DNA from: Paraburkholderia sp. CNPSo 3274
GTDB taxonomy: Bacteria; Pseudomonadota; Gammaproteobacteria; Burkholderiales; Burkholderiaceae
DNA length: 64,000 bases
Direction of reading: 5' to 3'
Assembly: GCF_024206475.1 (NCBI RefSeq)
Contig: NZ_JAMBPR010000037.1
Span: 1-64,000, forward strand
A model generated the notes under the pieces. It did not search any database and was not told the origin of the DNA. It saw nothing but the letters and a program-made list of their open reading frames with translations. Positions 40,648 through 48,933 of this stretch are shown here, piece after piece (within the stretch, counting starts at the first letter, position 1; the number at the start of each line of letters is the position of its first letter). A program made the position numbers and the translations under genes.

Positions 40648-41520
40648 TCATACGTGCGCTTTTGTGCTCGCGCTCTGCGCCGGAAGTTCGATATGGAAGG
40701 TCATGCCGCGATCAGCGTTGCGCTCGGCCCAGAGCTTCCCGCCGTGCGCCATGACGATGGTGCGGCTGATCGAGAGACCGAGCCCCAGTCCGTCCGGCCT
40801 CGAGGTCACGAACGGCTTGAATAGCGTGGCGAACTGGTCTGCATCGACACCGAGCCCCCGGTCGCGAATGGCTATGCCCACCTTGCCGCGATCCGCTGTG
40901 ACCGTCACGGCGATGCAAACCTCGCGGTCTGCCGCATCGCAGTCGCGCACGGCGTCGAGAGCGTTCAACAGAAGGTTGACGAGGACTTGCTGCAATTGCA
41001 GAGCGTCCCCACGCAAATGAGGCAGTGCGGGCTCGATGCGCGCGGTGATGCTCGCGCCGGCGGCCTGCGTTTCGCGGCGCAGCAGGCCCACCACTTCACG
41101 CACGAGGCCGCCCACATCGACCGCGCTGATCTCGGGCGGTTCGCGTCGTGCCGATTGACGCATCCTTCGAATGATCGCGTGCGCGCGCGCACTATCGACG
41201 ACGACCTCAGCGAGCAGTTCCTGCAGGTCGCCCAAAGCGGGCGGGTTCTGGGCAAGAAAGCGCTGCGCCGCCTGGGCGTTGCTGAGAATAGCCGTGAGCG
41301 GCTGGTCGACTTCGTGGGCAAGCGCGGCTGCCATTTCGCCCAGTTCCGATGCCCTCTCCCTATGCAAACGCCGCAACTCGTTCTCCGCGAAGGTGGCGCC
41401 CACCTGGTTTGCCGTATCCGGTTCGACGACGCTACCCGCCCGCGGCCCCGTCCCCGGCGCCAACGACGCCGAATTCGTCTCGCGAGCTTCGATATCTGTG
41501 CCACCCAGATTTGCCTTCAT
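40648..41520 (-). CDS. histidine kinase without sensor domain (HisKA type)
   Basis: 290 residues. After a ~50-residue low-complexity start comes a HisKA dimerisation domain with phospho-acceptor H69 (AALAHEVDQPLTAILSNAQA), then an HATPase domain with LQQVLVNLLLNALDAV, GLGLGLSISRTIV and GMTFHIELP. This is the FixL/NtrB-type transmitter, different from the NarX-type kinases at 16.5 and 20 kb. No PAS or membrane sensor precedes it, so it may be a truncated FixL or take input from a partner. The LuxR/FixJ fragment at 45.6 kb might be the remains of its regulator. GTG 41523 is an alternative start. Confidence 0.85.
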   Translation of the reverse strand: MKANLGGTDIEARETNSASLAPGTGPRAGSVVEPDTANQVGATFAENELRRLHRERASELGEMAAALAHEVDQPLTAILSNAQAAQRFLAQNPPALGDLQELLAEVVVDSARAHAIIRRMRQSARREPPEISAVDVGGLVREVVGLLRRETQAAGASITARIEPALPHLRGDALQLQQVLVNLLLNALDAVRDCDAADREVCIAVTVTADRGKVGIAIRDRGLGVDADQFATLFKPFVTSRPDGLGLGLSISRTIVMAHGGKLWAERNADRGMTFHIELPAQSASTKAHV

Positions 41521-41856
41521 CACCGTTTCTTCCTCCGCGTCGGCTGCCCTGCTCTGGCCACACCTTGTTCCGCGGGCTCAAGCATGGGAGCGTGTCTCGT
41601 GCGAAAAGGTATGAGCAATGCTACCGACCCGCAGCTCATCATGTATCGCGTGGGTGCGCTCGCGCGACACTCTCGTTGCGTAGACATTAGAGCGGGGCGC
41701 CGATCGTCGCTTGACCTATATCAATTTGCACTTCGTCAGTCGCCCTAGCCTTCACACAAGATCCGCGATTTCCGAACTGGATGTCGTGGCGACCGATTGT
41801 TCGAAGGCCGTCGCGCTTGACATGAAGCCGCGTCGAGCGCGCATGAAACTGCCGAT
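41521..41856. other. 336-bp divergent intergenic region
   Basis: Between the histidine kinase (left) and the channel remnant (right). It contains one FNR box (41711-41724) with a rightward TAGCCT. No convincing gene, repeat or RNA was found in it. Confidence 0.6.
41711..41751 (+). promoter_or_regulatory. FNR-type promoter: TTGAC-N4-ATCAA plus TAGCCT, pointing at channel remnant
   Basis: TTGACCTATATCAA at 41711-41724, 21-bp spacer, TAGCCT at 41746-41751. The spacing indicates rightward transcription into the truncated channel-like gene at 41857. Confidence 0.65.
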
Positions 41857-42156
41857 ATGTGGATCTACCGTGTCAACGAACCGCGTCTCGGCGCAGTTCG
41901 CGTGCGCGAATGGCGGCGTCGTGCGTGGCACTCCATTGACCTGCTCGTGCTGCTGCTCGTCGCCGCCACCAGCGAACTCATGTTGCTAGAGCCGCCTCTT
42001 CATACGTGCCTGTTCAACGCGCTGTGGGACGCGGCCAACCTGACGACGACGCTTGGGGATTTTCCGGAATTCGACGACCGACAGAAGATTTTCATGCTCT
42101 CGGCCATGCTCGTAACAATGTTCGTTGCCGCGTTTGCGATATCGAGGCTGTCGTGA
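41857..42156 (+). pseudogene. truncated two-helix ion-channel-like membrane protein
   Basis: About 99 residues: YRVNEPRLGAVRVREWRRRA, helix DLLVLLLVAATSELMLLE, then NALWDAANLTTTLGDFPEF (a pore-loop-like segment) and helix FMLSAMLVTMFVAAFAISRL. In similar proteins a longer soluble TrkA-like region follows. Here a TGA comes right after ISRLS while another frame stays open as EAVVIGDEILANALIGRIG to 42224. A frameshift or truncation is likely. The ribosome binding site is weak. Confidence 0.5.
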
Positions 42157-42408
42157 TCGGCGATGAAATCCTCGCCAATGCATTGATCGGAAGAATCGGC
42201 ATGCATGCCGAGGCTACTTCATGAAAACAGTTATTCCAGGCGAATGCAGTTCCCATCACGCCCGGTCTCTACCCGACGCTTCATGGACGAAATCCTGAAG
42301 CTCAACGCAACGTCATAGCCCGGCATTGCGGGCATTGGCGACGCACGAAACGCAATAGATAGCTCGCGACGCGTGCTTGAGCACAGCGACGCGAGCAGGA
42401 GATTCACC

Positions 42409-44655
42409 ATGACGGATCAACCCAAAAAGATGAACGTAGTACAGCTCACGTTCATCGTCACCATGAACATGATGGGATCGGGCATCATCATGCTGCCCGC
42501 CAACATGGCGCAAGTCGGCGCGATTTCGCTGCTGTCGTGGCTTGTCACGGCAATTGGATCACTTGCCATTGCATGGGGCTTTGCCGAAGCCGGACTGTTA
42601 AATCAGCGTGCCGGTGGCATGGCCGCGTACGCCGAGGAGGCTTACGGCAAGGACGGTTATTTTCAGGTCTTCTTTCTCTACTTCCTGTCTATCGCCATTG
42701 CGAATGTAGCGGTTGCGAGCTCTGCGCTCGGCTATCTCGCCGCATTCTTCCCGGCGCTGACATCGTCCCCGCTCGCGGCCTGTCTTGGCGTGATCGGCCT
42801 TCTGTGGCTGACCACGCTGGCCAATTTCGGCGGCCCCAAAATAACGGGACGAATCGGCGCGGTCACGGTTTGGGGTGTGATCCTGCCCGTAGGCTGCATT
42901 TCGGTTGCAGGCTGGTTCTGGTTTCACGGCAGTACTTTCGCGGCTGCCTGGAATCCGAAGGGGCTGCGCCTCGTGGAGGGGATGGGTTCGAGCGTCTCGC
43001 TCACGCTCTGGGCATTCCTCGGTATGGAATCGGCGGTACAGAACTCGTCGGCCGTCGAGAACCCCAGGCGCGATGTCCCGTTGGCCTGCATGTTCGGCAC
43101 CTTGGGCGCGGCGGTTATCTACATTCTCTCCACGGCCGTGATCCAGGGGATCGTGCCGAATGCCGAACTCGCCAAATCGACAGGACCGTTCGGCCTCGCC
43201 TTTGCCAAAATGTTCAGTCCCGCTGTAGGCTCCGTCGTCATGGGCCTTGCCGCGATGGCATGCGTCGGCTCTCTGCTCGGCTGGCAGTTCACGCTGGCGC
43301 AAACAGCCAGGGACGCTTCCGATAGCCAGATGTTCCCCGCTGTTTTCGGCAAGACGAACCGCTCAGGCGCGCCTGTTGCAGGCATGGTGATCATGGGGAT
43401 CGTGCAGTCGATGATGGCCTTGTCCACGATTTCACCCAATCTGAGCGAACAATTCGCTGCGCTCGTCAACCTGGCCGTTGTCACCAATGTGATTCCGTAT
43501 GTCATTTCGCTGTCGGCTCTATTCGTGATGATGCGCAACGCCGGCACGCAGGTGGCGAAGTACCGTCTCAATGCGACGGTCGCGGTAGTGGCGCTGGCTT
43601 ACTCGGTCTTTGCTATCTACGCTTCCGGCAAGGATGCCGTGATGGGCGGAATGCTGGTCATGGCGATCGGCTACGCGATATATGGCTTCGCCGTCAATCG
43701 CACCGGCTCACCGACCTCTGCGCCGCGGGCGGCTGCAAGTTCAGCTGCCGCGGCGATGGCCATCGGCATACTGGCGCTTTCCGCTTTCATGCCGCATCCG
43801 GTGCGCGCCCAGCAGCAGACGACAAGCGCGACGCTGCTGCGAATCGAGCAGTCGGGGACGATCCGCATGGGCTATCTCAGCGACGCGCGTCCGTATGCTT
43901 ACAAGGACGCCAGTGGGCAAGTGACGGGCTACACAGTAGCGCTGTGCCAGAAGATTGTCGAACAGATCAGAAGCGAAACGGGGCTGACAACGCTCAAGCC
44001 CCAGTGGGTTCCGCTCTCGCCCGGCGACAACACGCGCGCATTGCGAGAAAAGCGCGTCGATCTCGTATGCGGAGTACTCGATACACTCACGAACAGGCAG
44101 AGCATGTCGGTCTCCATTCCTGTCTATCCAGGCGGAATCGGAGCGGTTCTGCGCGCCGATGCGCCGGCGGGACTGAGCGAGATTCTGTCTGGCGAGCACC
44201 CGTCTCACCCAATCTGGCGCGCGTCGCCCGCTCAACTGCTGTCCCGGCAGACGGTTTCGGTCATCGCCGATTCGCCCGCGCAGCGCTGGCTTGCCGGAAA
44301 GCTTGGTGATTTTCAGATTTCAGCAACGGTTGCCCCCGTCACCTCTTTGCAAGCGGGTTTGCAGAAACTCATTGACTGCCGGTCGAACGTCTTCTTCGCA
44401 GACCGTGCCCTGCTCGTTGCAGCGACGCACGCCAGTCCCGCGGCGAACGATCTGGTCGTTCTCGACCGGCGGTTCACAAGCGTTTCCGTGGCGATCGGCA
44501 TGGCACGCGGAGATAACGATCTGCGTCTGCTGGTAGACCGCACTCTGAGCCGCCTGTATGGGTCGCCGGCATTCGTGGCCTTGTACGAAAGGTCGTTTGG
44601 CAAACTCGATGCGGATTCGTCCGCGTTCTTTCGCTGGGCTGCGCTGCCGGAGTGA
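42409..44655 (+). CDS. PotE-type amino-acid/polyamine antiporter fused to a periplasmic solute-binding domain
   Basis: 748 residues in one uninterrupted frame. Residues ~1-440 form a 12-helix APC-family transporter like PotE/ArcD (NVVQLTFIVTMNMMGSGIIM, GGMAAYAEEAYGKDGYFQVF, LWAFLGMESAVQNSSAVENP). Residues ~447-470 (AAAMAIGILALSAFMPHPVRAQ region) look like a signal peptide ending in Ala-x-Ala. Residues ~475-745 are an amino-acid ABC-type solute-binding fold (GTIRMGYLSDARPYAYKD, VDLVCGVLDTLTNRQSM, DNDLRLLVDRTLSRLYGSPA). A secondary transporter carrying its own receptor is unusual. Possible role: arginine/ornithine or polyamine exchange in anaerobic energy metabolism. Start ATG 42409 has AGGAGA. 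Confidence 0.88.
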   Translation: MTDQPKKMNVVQLTFIVTMNMMGSGIIMLPANMAQVGAISLLSWLVTAIGSLAIAWGFAEAGLLNQRAGGMAAYAEEAYGKDGYFQVFFLYFLSIAIANVAVASSALGYLAAFFPALTSSPLAACLGVIGLLWLTTLANFGGPKITGRIGAVTVWGVILPVGCISVAGWFWFHGSTFAAAWNPKGLRLVEGMGSSVSLTLWAFLGMESAVQNSSAVENPRRDVPLACMFGTLGAAVIYILSTAVIQGIVPNAELAKSTGPFGLAFAKMFSPAVGSVVMGLAAMACVGSLLGWQFTLAQTARDASDSQMFPAVFGKTNRSGAPVAGMVIMGIVQSMMALSTISPNLSEQFAALVNLAVVTNVIPYVISLSALFVMMRNAGTQVAKYRLNATVAVVALAYSVFAIYASGKDAVMGGMLVMAIGYAIYGFAVNRTGSPTSAPRAAASSAAAAMAIGILALSAFMPHPVRAQQQTTSATLLRIEQSGTIRMGYLSDARPYAYKDASGQVTGYTVALCQKIVEQIRSETGLTTLKPQWVPLSPGDNTRALREKRVDLVCGVLDTLTNRQSMSVSIPVYPGGIGAVLRADAPAGLSEILSGEHPSHPIWRASPAQLLSRQTVSVIADSPAQRWLAGKLGDFQISATVAPVTSLQAGLQKLIDCRSNVFFADRALLVAATHASPAANDLVVLDRRFTSVSVAIGMARGDNDLRLLVDRTLSRLYGSPAFVALYERSFGKLDADSSAFFRWAALPE

Positions 44656-44760
44656 GTCATTCGCAAGCCGAACAACTTCGCGCGAATCGCGCTTGCGGGC
44701 TAACCGCACGTGCCTGGGAACTGATTTTCGTACACGTTTTGCAGCGACTGGAGATCCACG

Positions 44761-45603
44761 ATGACCTACAAGACCGTGATGGTCCACCTCGATACGAGCA
44801 AAGGCGCCCATACGCGGCTCTCGTTCGCACTGAAGCTCGCCCGAAAATTCGATGCTCATCTGGACGGCGTGTTTTCCATGTTCGATCCGCATCCGCTGGG
44901 CTTCTACGCCATGACGGGCACAGCCGACTTTTACAAAGCTCACAGCAAATTCCTCGCGCAAAAACGCAGTGAGGTAGAACGGTTGTTTCGCGCGGAACTG
45001 ACGTGTGCGCAGGTGCCGGGCGTATGGACCGCACCAGACGGCTATCCCGTCACCACGGTCATGCAGGGCAGCCGAACCGCAGACCTTGTGATCCTCGGGC
45101 AAGCCAGACCGCAGGACCCGGAGTCCTGTGTGGCGGACAATTTCCTGGAGACTATCCTGCTGGGTGCGGGCAGCCCCGTTCTATTGATACCGGAAACCGG
45201 CTCCTTCGAGGCGGTCGGAGAGCGCATCCTGATCGCCTGGAATGGCGGCCGCGAGGCAGCTCGCGCCATTCGCGACGCGATTCCCCTTGTCGCGCGTGCG
45301 ACACGTGTCACGGTCGCCGCCGTCGTCGCCACGGCGTTCAAGCCAGCGCCGACCGAAGCGTCGTGCGCTGACGTCGCAGCGATGCTCCAGCGACACGTTG
45401 CGCTCCCAGTGGACATCGCTCGCTTCGATCGTCCGTTGGCGGTATCGACAGGCGACGCACTGCTCGAATTCGCGATCGATGGCGGATATGACCTGCTCGT
45501 CGCGGGTGCATATGGCCACGCCAGGTTTCATGACCTCGTCCTTGGCGGCGTCACGCGCACGATTCTTTCTTCGATGACATTGCCGGTGTTGATGTCTCAT
45601 TGA
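44761..45603 (+). CDS. universal stress protein, tandem two-domain type
   Basis: 280 residues, intact paralogue of the interrupted usp at 28754. Domain 1 begins YKTVMVHLDTSKGAHTRLSF; domain 2 begins RILIAWNGGREAARAIRDAI and has GAYGHARFHDLVLGG, ending LPVLMSH. Start ATG 44761 follows GGAG. It lies 105 bases after the antiporter fusion, with no FNR box between, so it probably belongs to that transcript. Confidence 0.92.
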   Translation: MTYKTVMVHLDTSKGAHTRLSFALKLARKFDAHLDGVFSMFDPHPLGFYAMTGTADFYKAHSKFLAQKRSEVERLFRAELTCAQVPGVWTAPDGYPVTTVMQGSRTADLVILGQARPQDPESCVADNFLETILLGAGSPVLLIPETGSFEAVGERILIAWNGGREAARAIRDAIPLVARATRVTVAAVVATAFKPAPTEASCADVAAMLQRHVALPVDIARFDRPLAVSTGDALLEFAIDGGYDLLVAGAYGHARFHDLVLGGVTRTILSSMTLPVLMSH

Positions 45604-45626
45604 ACGACTGCGCGGATGCAGGTGCG

Positions 45627-45890
45627 TCACTTTCCCAGTGACGCCGGTTCCCTGTCGCTGTACTGCGTCGGGGTGCTCGTGCGCGGCTGCGGCAGAGCCA
45701 GCGACTCCGGCTCGTCGGCCTCCGATCTCACTACGAGGCGAACCAGATCGGCAAGCGAGCGAACTTCCATCTTCTCCATGACGCGCGCCCGGTGAATCTT
45801 GATGGTTTTCTCCGCTGCGCCCAGTTCGTCTGCAACGAGCTTGTTAGGGCGGCCTTTCACACCAACGCGTACCCGTATGCAGGCCGCGTG
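45627..45890 (-). pseudogene. C-terminal LuxR-type HTH fragment of a FixJ-like regulator
   Basis: The frame encodes the DNA-binding end of a NarL/FixJ regulator (GRPNKLVADELGAAEKTIKI, then HRARVMEKMEVRSLADLVRL). The preceding residues (about LAEHAACIRVRVGVKG) still resemble the LTxRE start of the HTH. A stop codon lies directly upstream and the receiver domain is absent. GTG 45860 could start a 77-residue HTH-only protein, which might still bind DNA. An FNR promoter-like element points at it. Confidence 0.65.
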
Positions 45891-45965
45891 CTCCGCTAGT
45901 CATTCTTACAGGCATCGTTGGGAGTGCCGCGAAAAGCTAGCTGCGCTCCTGGCGAGTCTGTGCAA

Positions 45966-46006
45966 ACGATAAAGCCGGTAGTCGCCGCGTAGTTGACCCA
46001 CGTCAA
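45966..46006 (-). promoter_or_regulatory. FNR-type element TTGAC-N4-GTCAA plus TATCGT, pointing left
   Basis: TTGACCCACGTCAA at 45993-46006, 21-bp spacer, TATCGT (45966-45971) reading leftward toward the LuxR fragment. Confidence 0.55.
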
Positions 46007-46062
46007 TCGGAGTCGAGCCAGCTAGCGCCCGCGACCCCGTCGTGAACGCGACCGCGAATGAA

Positions 46063-46076
46063 TTGATGCAGGTCAA
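46063..46076 (+). promoter_or_regulatory. FNR box TTGAT-N4-GTCAA before small protein operon
   Basis: TTGATGCAGGTCAA, centred 104 bp upstream of ATG 46174. No clear -10 element at 21 bp. Confidence 0.6.
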
Positions 46077-46173
46077 GTGCTCCAAAGCACCCCGGCGGTC
46101 GAATGACATCAACCGCCGAAGCGCCCGAAGCCGAAGGGACTGTGTGCGCACCGGCATGCACGGAGAAGTCACC

Positions 46174-46359
46174 ATGAAACGCGGATGGGTCGATCGCGAC
46201 AGGCGCCTGCTCACCCTGCGCGGTCCTACACGCTCGGTGGTATTGCGGGCGTCGTCGGACAGTCTGCTCGACGGGCTCCAGGCAGGCGATAGCGTGTGTG
46301 TCGATTACGTCGAGGCAACCGCCGTGCAGATTCAGCACAACGGCGAGCCGTTGCGCTGA
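46174..46359 (+). CDS. small beta-rich hypothetical protein
   Basis: 61 residues from ATG 46174 (GGAGAAG upstream): MKRGWVDRDRRLLTLRGP, VVLRASSDSLLDGLQAGDSV, CVDYVEATAVQI. Alternating hydrophobic residues and the pattern of a strand, a turn with DGLQAGDSV and a final strand suggest a small OB- or SH3-like barrel. No family assigned. It is followed after 38 bases by the 199-residue hypothetical gene. Confidence 0.6.
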   Translation: MKRGWVDRDRRLLTLRGPTRSVVLRASSDSLLDGLQAGDSVCVDYVEATAVQIQHNGEPLR

Positions 46360-46397
46360 ACCCTTATTCCCTGCACTCCCGAACAGCGAGATCCCTC

Positions 46398-46997
46398 ATG
46401 ACAGGCAAGTCTCTCGTATTCCACCAGTCCTTCGAACGACGCGCCCTGCTGCTTCACCTCGGACGCACGCTGCAATTGCTGGCCCGCATTCTCGAAGCGC
46501 GCCATACAGCCGAGACCGTCGGGGAACTGATCGCGCTGCATCCGATACTCGAAGACGAGGTGCTGCTCGGGCATGTTTTGCCTTCCATGAGCGTGGAAGA
46601 ATTCATTGTGCGCACGCAGCGGACATTCTGCGGCTGGCCACAGGCGTTACTCGACGAGAAGCTCGACCACGACGCATTCGACGCGTCAGTACGCGACCGT
46701 TTGTTCGCGCTGAATCTGCGCGGCTGGCATGCCTATGCCGCCAGCCTGCGCTCCGAGGTCGCCTGGTTCGGCCTGGAAACAGCACGGGCGAACCGGCCGC
46801 GCACGCACCATCGCAGCAACGACCGTGTAATCGCGCCCGCGCCAATACGCGCAGATGTGGCTGGCGCGAGCGCCGCTGCTGCGCCGGCTCGCGACATCGA
46901 GCGGGACAAGGACGAACTCGGACCGGACTTCGGAGAGTGTCGAAGGGCTCTCGCCACCACACGGGGCCGGACGCTCAAACGAGCAGTTCCTGCCTGA
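46398..46997 (+). CDS. hypothetical protein, helical
   Basis: 199 residues, not recognised. The first ~120 residues are predicted helical with conserved-looking stretches (FERRALLLHLGRTLQLLARI, ALHPILEDEVLLGHVLPSMS, EFIVRTQRTFCGWPQALLDE). The last ~75 are Arg/Ala-rich and low in complexity. No membrane segment. It is likely co-transcribed with the small protein upstream under an FNR box. Confidence 0.6.
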   Translation: MTGKSLVFHQSFERRALLLHLGRTLQLLARILEARHTAETVGELIALHPILEDEVLLGHVLPSMSVEEFIVRTQRTFCGWPQALLDEKLDHDAFDASVRDRLFALNLRGWHAYAASLRSEVAWFGLETARANRPRTHHRSNDRVIAPAPIRADVAGASAAAAPARDIERDKDELGPDFGECRRALATTRGRTLKRAVPA

Positions 46998-47070
46998 TTG
47001 CGAATAGGCGCTTACGCGTCGAGGTCTGCTCGCAACAATCCACTCAGAAAAACGCCCGAAGTCATCGAGG

Positions 47071-47784
47071 TCAGGCAGCGCCGTCTTCTGGCGAAGCGGC
47101 TCGCGCACCGTCGCTATCGCCTCGCATGGCCTTTCGTTGCCAGTCCTGCGCGTCGGCGAGGCAAGTTTGCACCTCTTCATCGCTCGTCTGCGTGAAGTCG
47201 GCATAAAACTGCCCGATACCCATGAACCAGTCCGGCTGCATTACGTAGACGAAGTCGTCCGCGACCGAGTCGAAGCGGGCTTCGACTCCGGCTGGGCACA
47301 CGGGCACCGCAACGACGATCTGCCTCGGGTGCCGTGTGCGCAGCGCGTTGAGGGCAGCGTGCATTGTCGATCCCGTCGCCATGCCGTCATCCACGACAAT
47401 GACGGTTTTGCCCTCGACGGCAGCAGGCGGCAGCTGGCCTCTGTAGGCCAACTCGCGACGACGAAGCTCGACGCGTTCGCGCGCGATGGCATCCAAAACC
47501 TGCTCCCCGCTCACATGGAGCGCGCGCAACACCGAATCGTTGAGGTAGATCGCCTCGCCGGTCGCTATGGCCCCCATGGCAAGCTCGGGGTTATGCGGCG
47601 CGCCGAGCTTGCGCACGAGAAGCACATCGAGTGGGCAGCGCATGGCCCTCGCCACCTCACAGCCGACCGGCACACCGCCGCGCGGCAGCGCCAACACCAC
47701 CACATCGGTGCGCCCAGCATAACGATCCAATGCCGCCGCGAGCTGCTTGCCGGCGTCAGCACGATTGCGGAATATGTCACTCAT
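47071..47784 (-). CDS. phosphoribosyltransferase-fold protein
   Basis: 237 residues of the type I PRTase fold. The PRPP-binding loop is VIVVDDGMATGSTMHAAL; the N-terminal part has VVVLALPRGGVPVGCEVARA and VLLVRKLGAPHNPELAMGAI, typical of the orphan PRTases found beside dienelactone-hydrolase-like genes in many proteobacteria. Its true substrate is unknown. The start overlaps the stop of the frameshifted hydrolase (ATGA at 47781-47784), so loss of hydrolase translation might reduce its own translation. Confidence 0.88.
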   Translation of the reverse strand: MSDIFRNRADAGKQLAAALDRYAGRTDVVVLALPRGGVPVGCEVARAMRCPLDVLLVRKLGAPHNPELAMGAIATGEAIYLNDSVLRALHVSGEQVLDAIARERVELRRRELAYRGQLPPAAVEGKTVIVVDDGMATGSTMHAALNALRTRHPRQIVVAVPVCPAGVEARFDSVADDFVYVMQPDWFMGIGQFYADFTQTSDEEVQTCLADAQDWQRKAMRGDSDGARAASPEDGAA

Positions 47785-48471
47785 GGTCGATGTCCTGTAT
47801 GCGATGCGTCGCCGGTCCTGGCGATGCCGGAAATCAGCCAGTGTCCAAACCAGCCAGCGGCAAGGCGCGTCACTTCCTCGAGCGTGCCGGGCTCCTCGAA
47901 GAGATGGGTCGCGCCGGCCACGATCGCCATGCTGTGCTCGCAGAACAGTTGCGCGGCGGCCGTCTGATTCAGTCGGATGACCTCCGTGTCGAGTTCGCCG
48001 ACGATCAGCAGCGTCGGCGCAGAGACCGAGCCGAGCGCAGTCCTCGCGAGGTCAGGCCGCCCGCCCCTCGACACGATGGCGCCCACGGTGTTCGTCTGAG
48101 CCGCCGCGACGAGCGCGGCCGCGGCACCCGTACTCGCTCCGAAGAGCCCAACCGGCAGCGTCGCGACGTCGGCCCATTGCCGCAGCCAGACAAGCGTCGC
48201 GCCTAACCGGCGCGCCAGCATCGCAATATTGAAGCGGTACGTGGCGTCGACGTCGTCGTGCCGTTGCTCGTCCTGCGTCAGCAGATCGAACAGCAGGGTC
48301 GCAAATCCCTCGCGCTGCAAACCAGCGGCCACCTGTCGGTTTCGCGGGCTGAAGCGGCTGCTGCCGGTTCCGTGCACGAACACCACCGTCGCCGCGCGCA
48401 TCACCGGGAATCTCGAGGATCCCATCAAGCTTCACGTAATCGACAGGAATCTCCACCTGAAGGGTTTGCAT
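47781..48471 (-). pseudogene. alpha/beta hydrolase (dienelactone-hydrolase-like) with frameshift
   Basis: ATG 48471 has a strong ribosome binding site (GGAGGG) and starts MQTLQVEIPVDYVKLDGILE, but near 48400 the matching continuation (ATVVFVHGTGSSRFSPRNRQ) is in another frame. That frame carries the rest of the hydrolase: FGASTGAAAAL with the nucleophile Ser, LLIVGELDTEVIRL with Asp, and GATHLFEEPGTLEE with His, to the stop at 47781. A one-base indel in the GC-rich stretch around 48395-48415 explains it. Otherwise the catalytic triad is complete, so a very recent mutation or sequencing error is possible. Confidence 0.75.
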
Positions 48472-48617
48472 CTTTCCCTCCCGGGAACGTAACCGCGCGC
48501 CGGCACGGGGTGCCGGGCACGATAGCGGTCCGCATGCTCCATGCCATGTCCGCTCTCTACATCGCGCACGAGGCGACACCCCTTGCCTGGATCATCGTGC
48601 CTGCCCCGCTCCGCCCA

Positions 48618-48631
48618 TTGACCTCGATCAA
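48618..48631 (-). promoter_or_regulatory. FNR box TTGAC-N4-ATCAA, leftward
   Basis: TTGACCTCGATCAA. GATGAT (48591-48596) sits at the 21-bp -10 position toward the hydrolase-PRTase operon, whose start is 153 bp from the box centre. Confidence 0.58.
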
Positions 48632-48663
48632 TCCCCTGCCTTGCTCCGCTTAGAGACCACACG

Positions 48664-48677
48664 CTGACCTGGATCAA
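48664..48677 (+). promoter_or_regulatory. FNR-like box CTGAC-N4-ATCAA, rightward
   Basis: CTGACCTGGATCAA, centred 102 bp before ATG 48773. CATGCT (48699-48704) occupies the 21-bp position. It would drive the polX remnant and PHB depolymerase. Confidence 0.5.
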
Positions 48678-48772
48678 CGCTCTGGCGATGCCGCCGTCCA
48701 TGCTGTGATCAAGCCCCCCTGGGCACTTACGCGCTCAGCCATGCCACGTTTTCAGCGCAACGAGGGGATCCC

Positions 48773-48925
48773 ATGCTCATTCACAATGCCGATGTTGCCG
48801 CGGTTTTCAGCGAGATTGCCGACCTGCTCGACATTCAGGGCGGCTGCGCCCGCTGCTTGCGCGTACGATGCGCTCGTCTGCTCACGAAATCTCGGAAAGT
48901 CGGTAATTGGGATCAGATGGTCTGA
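48773..48925 (+). pseudogene. N-terminal remnant of a PolX-family DNA polymerase
   Basis: ATG 48773 has GAGGGG upstream. The first 23 residues, LIHNADVAAVFSEIADLLDI and QG, match the start of bacterial PolX (helix-hairpin-helix polymerase with PHP exonuclease). Homology then degrades (the NPFRVRAYRNAAR segment is scrambled) and a stop follows at 48923-48925. The remaining >500 residues of PolX are gone. It now looks like a 50-codon leader in front of the PHB depolymerase. Confidence 0.6.
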
Positions 48926-48933
48926 GGTCAACA

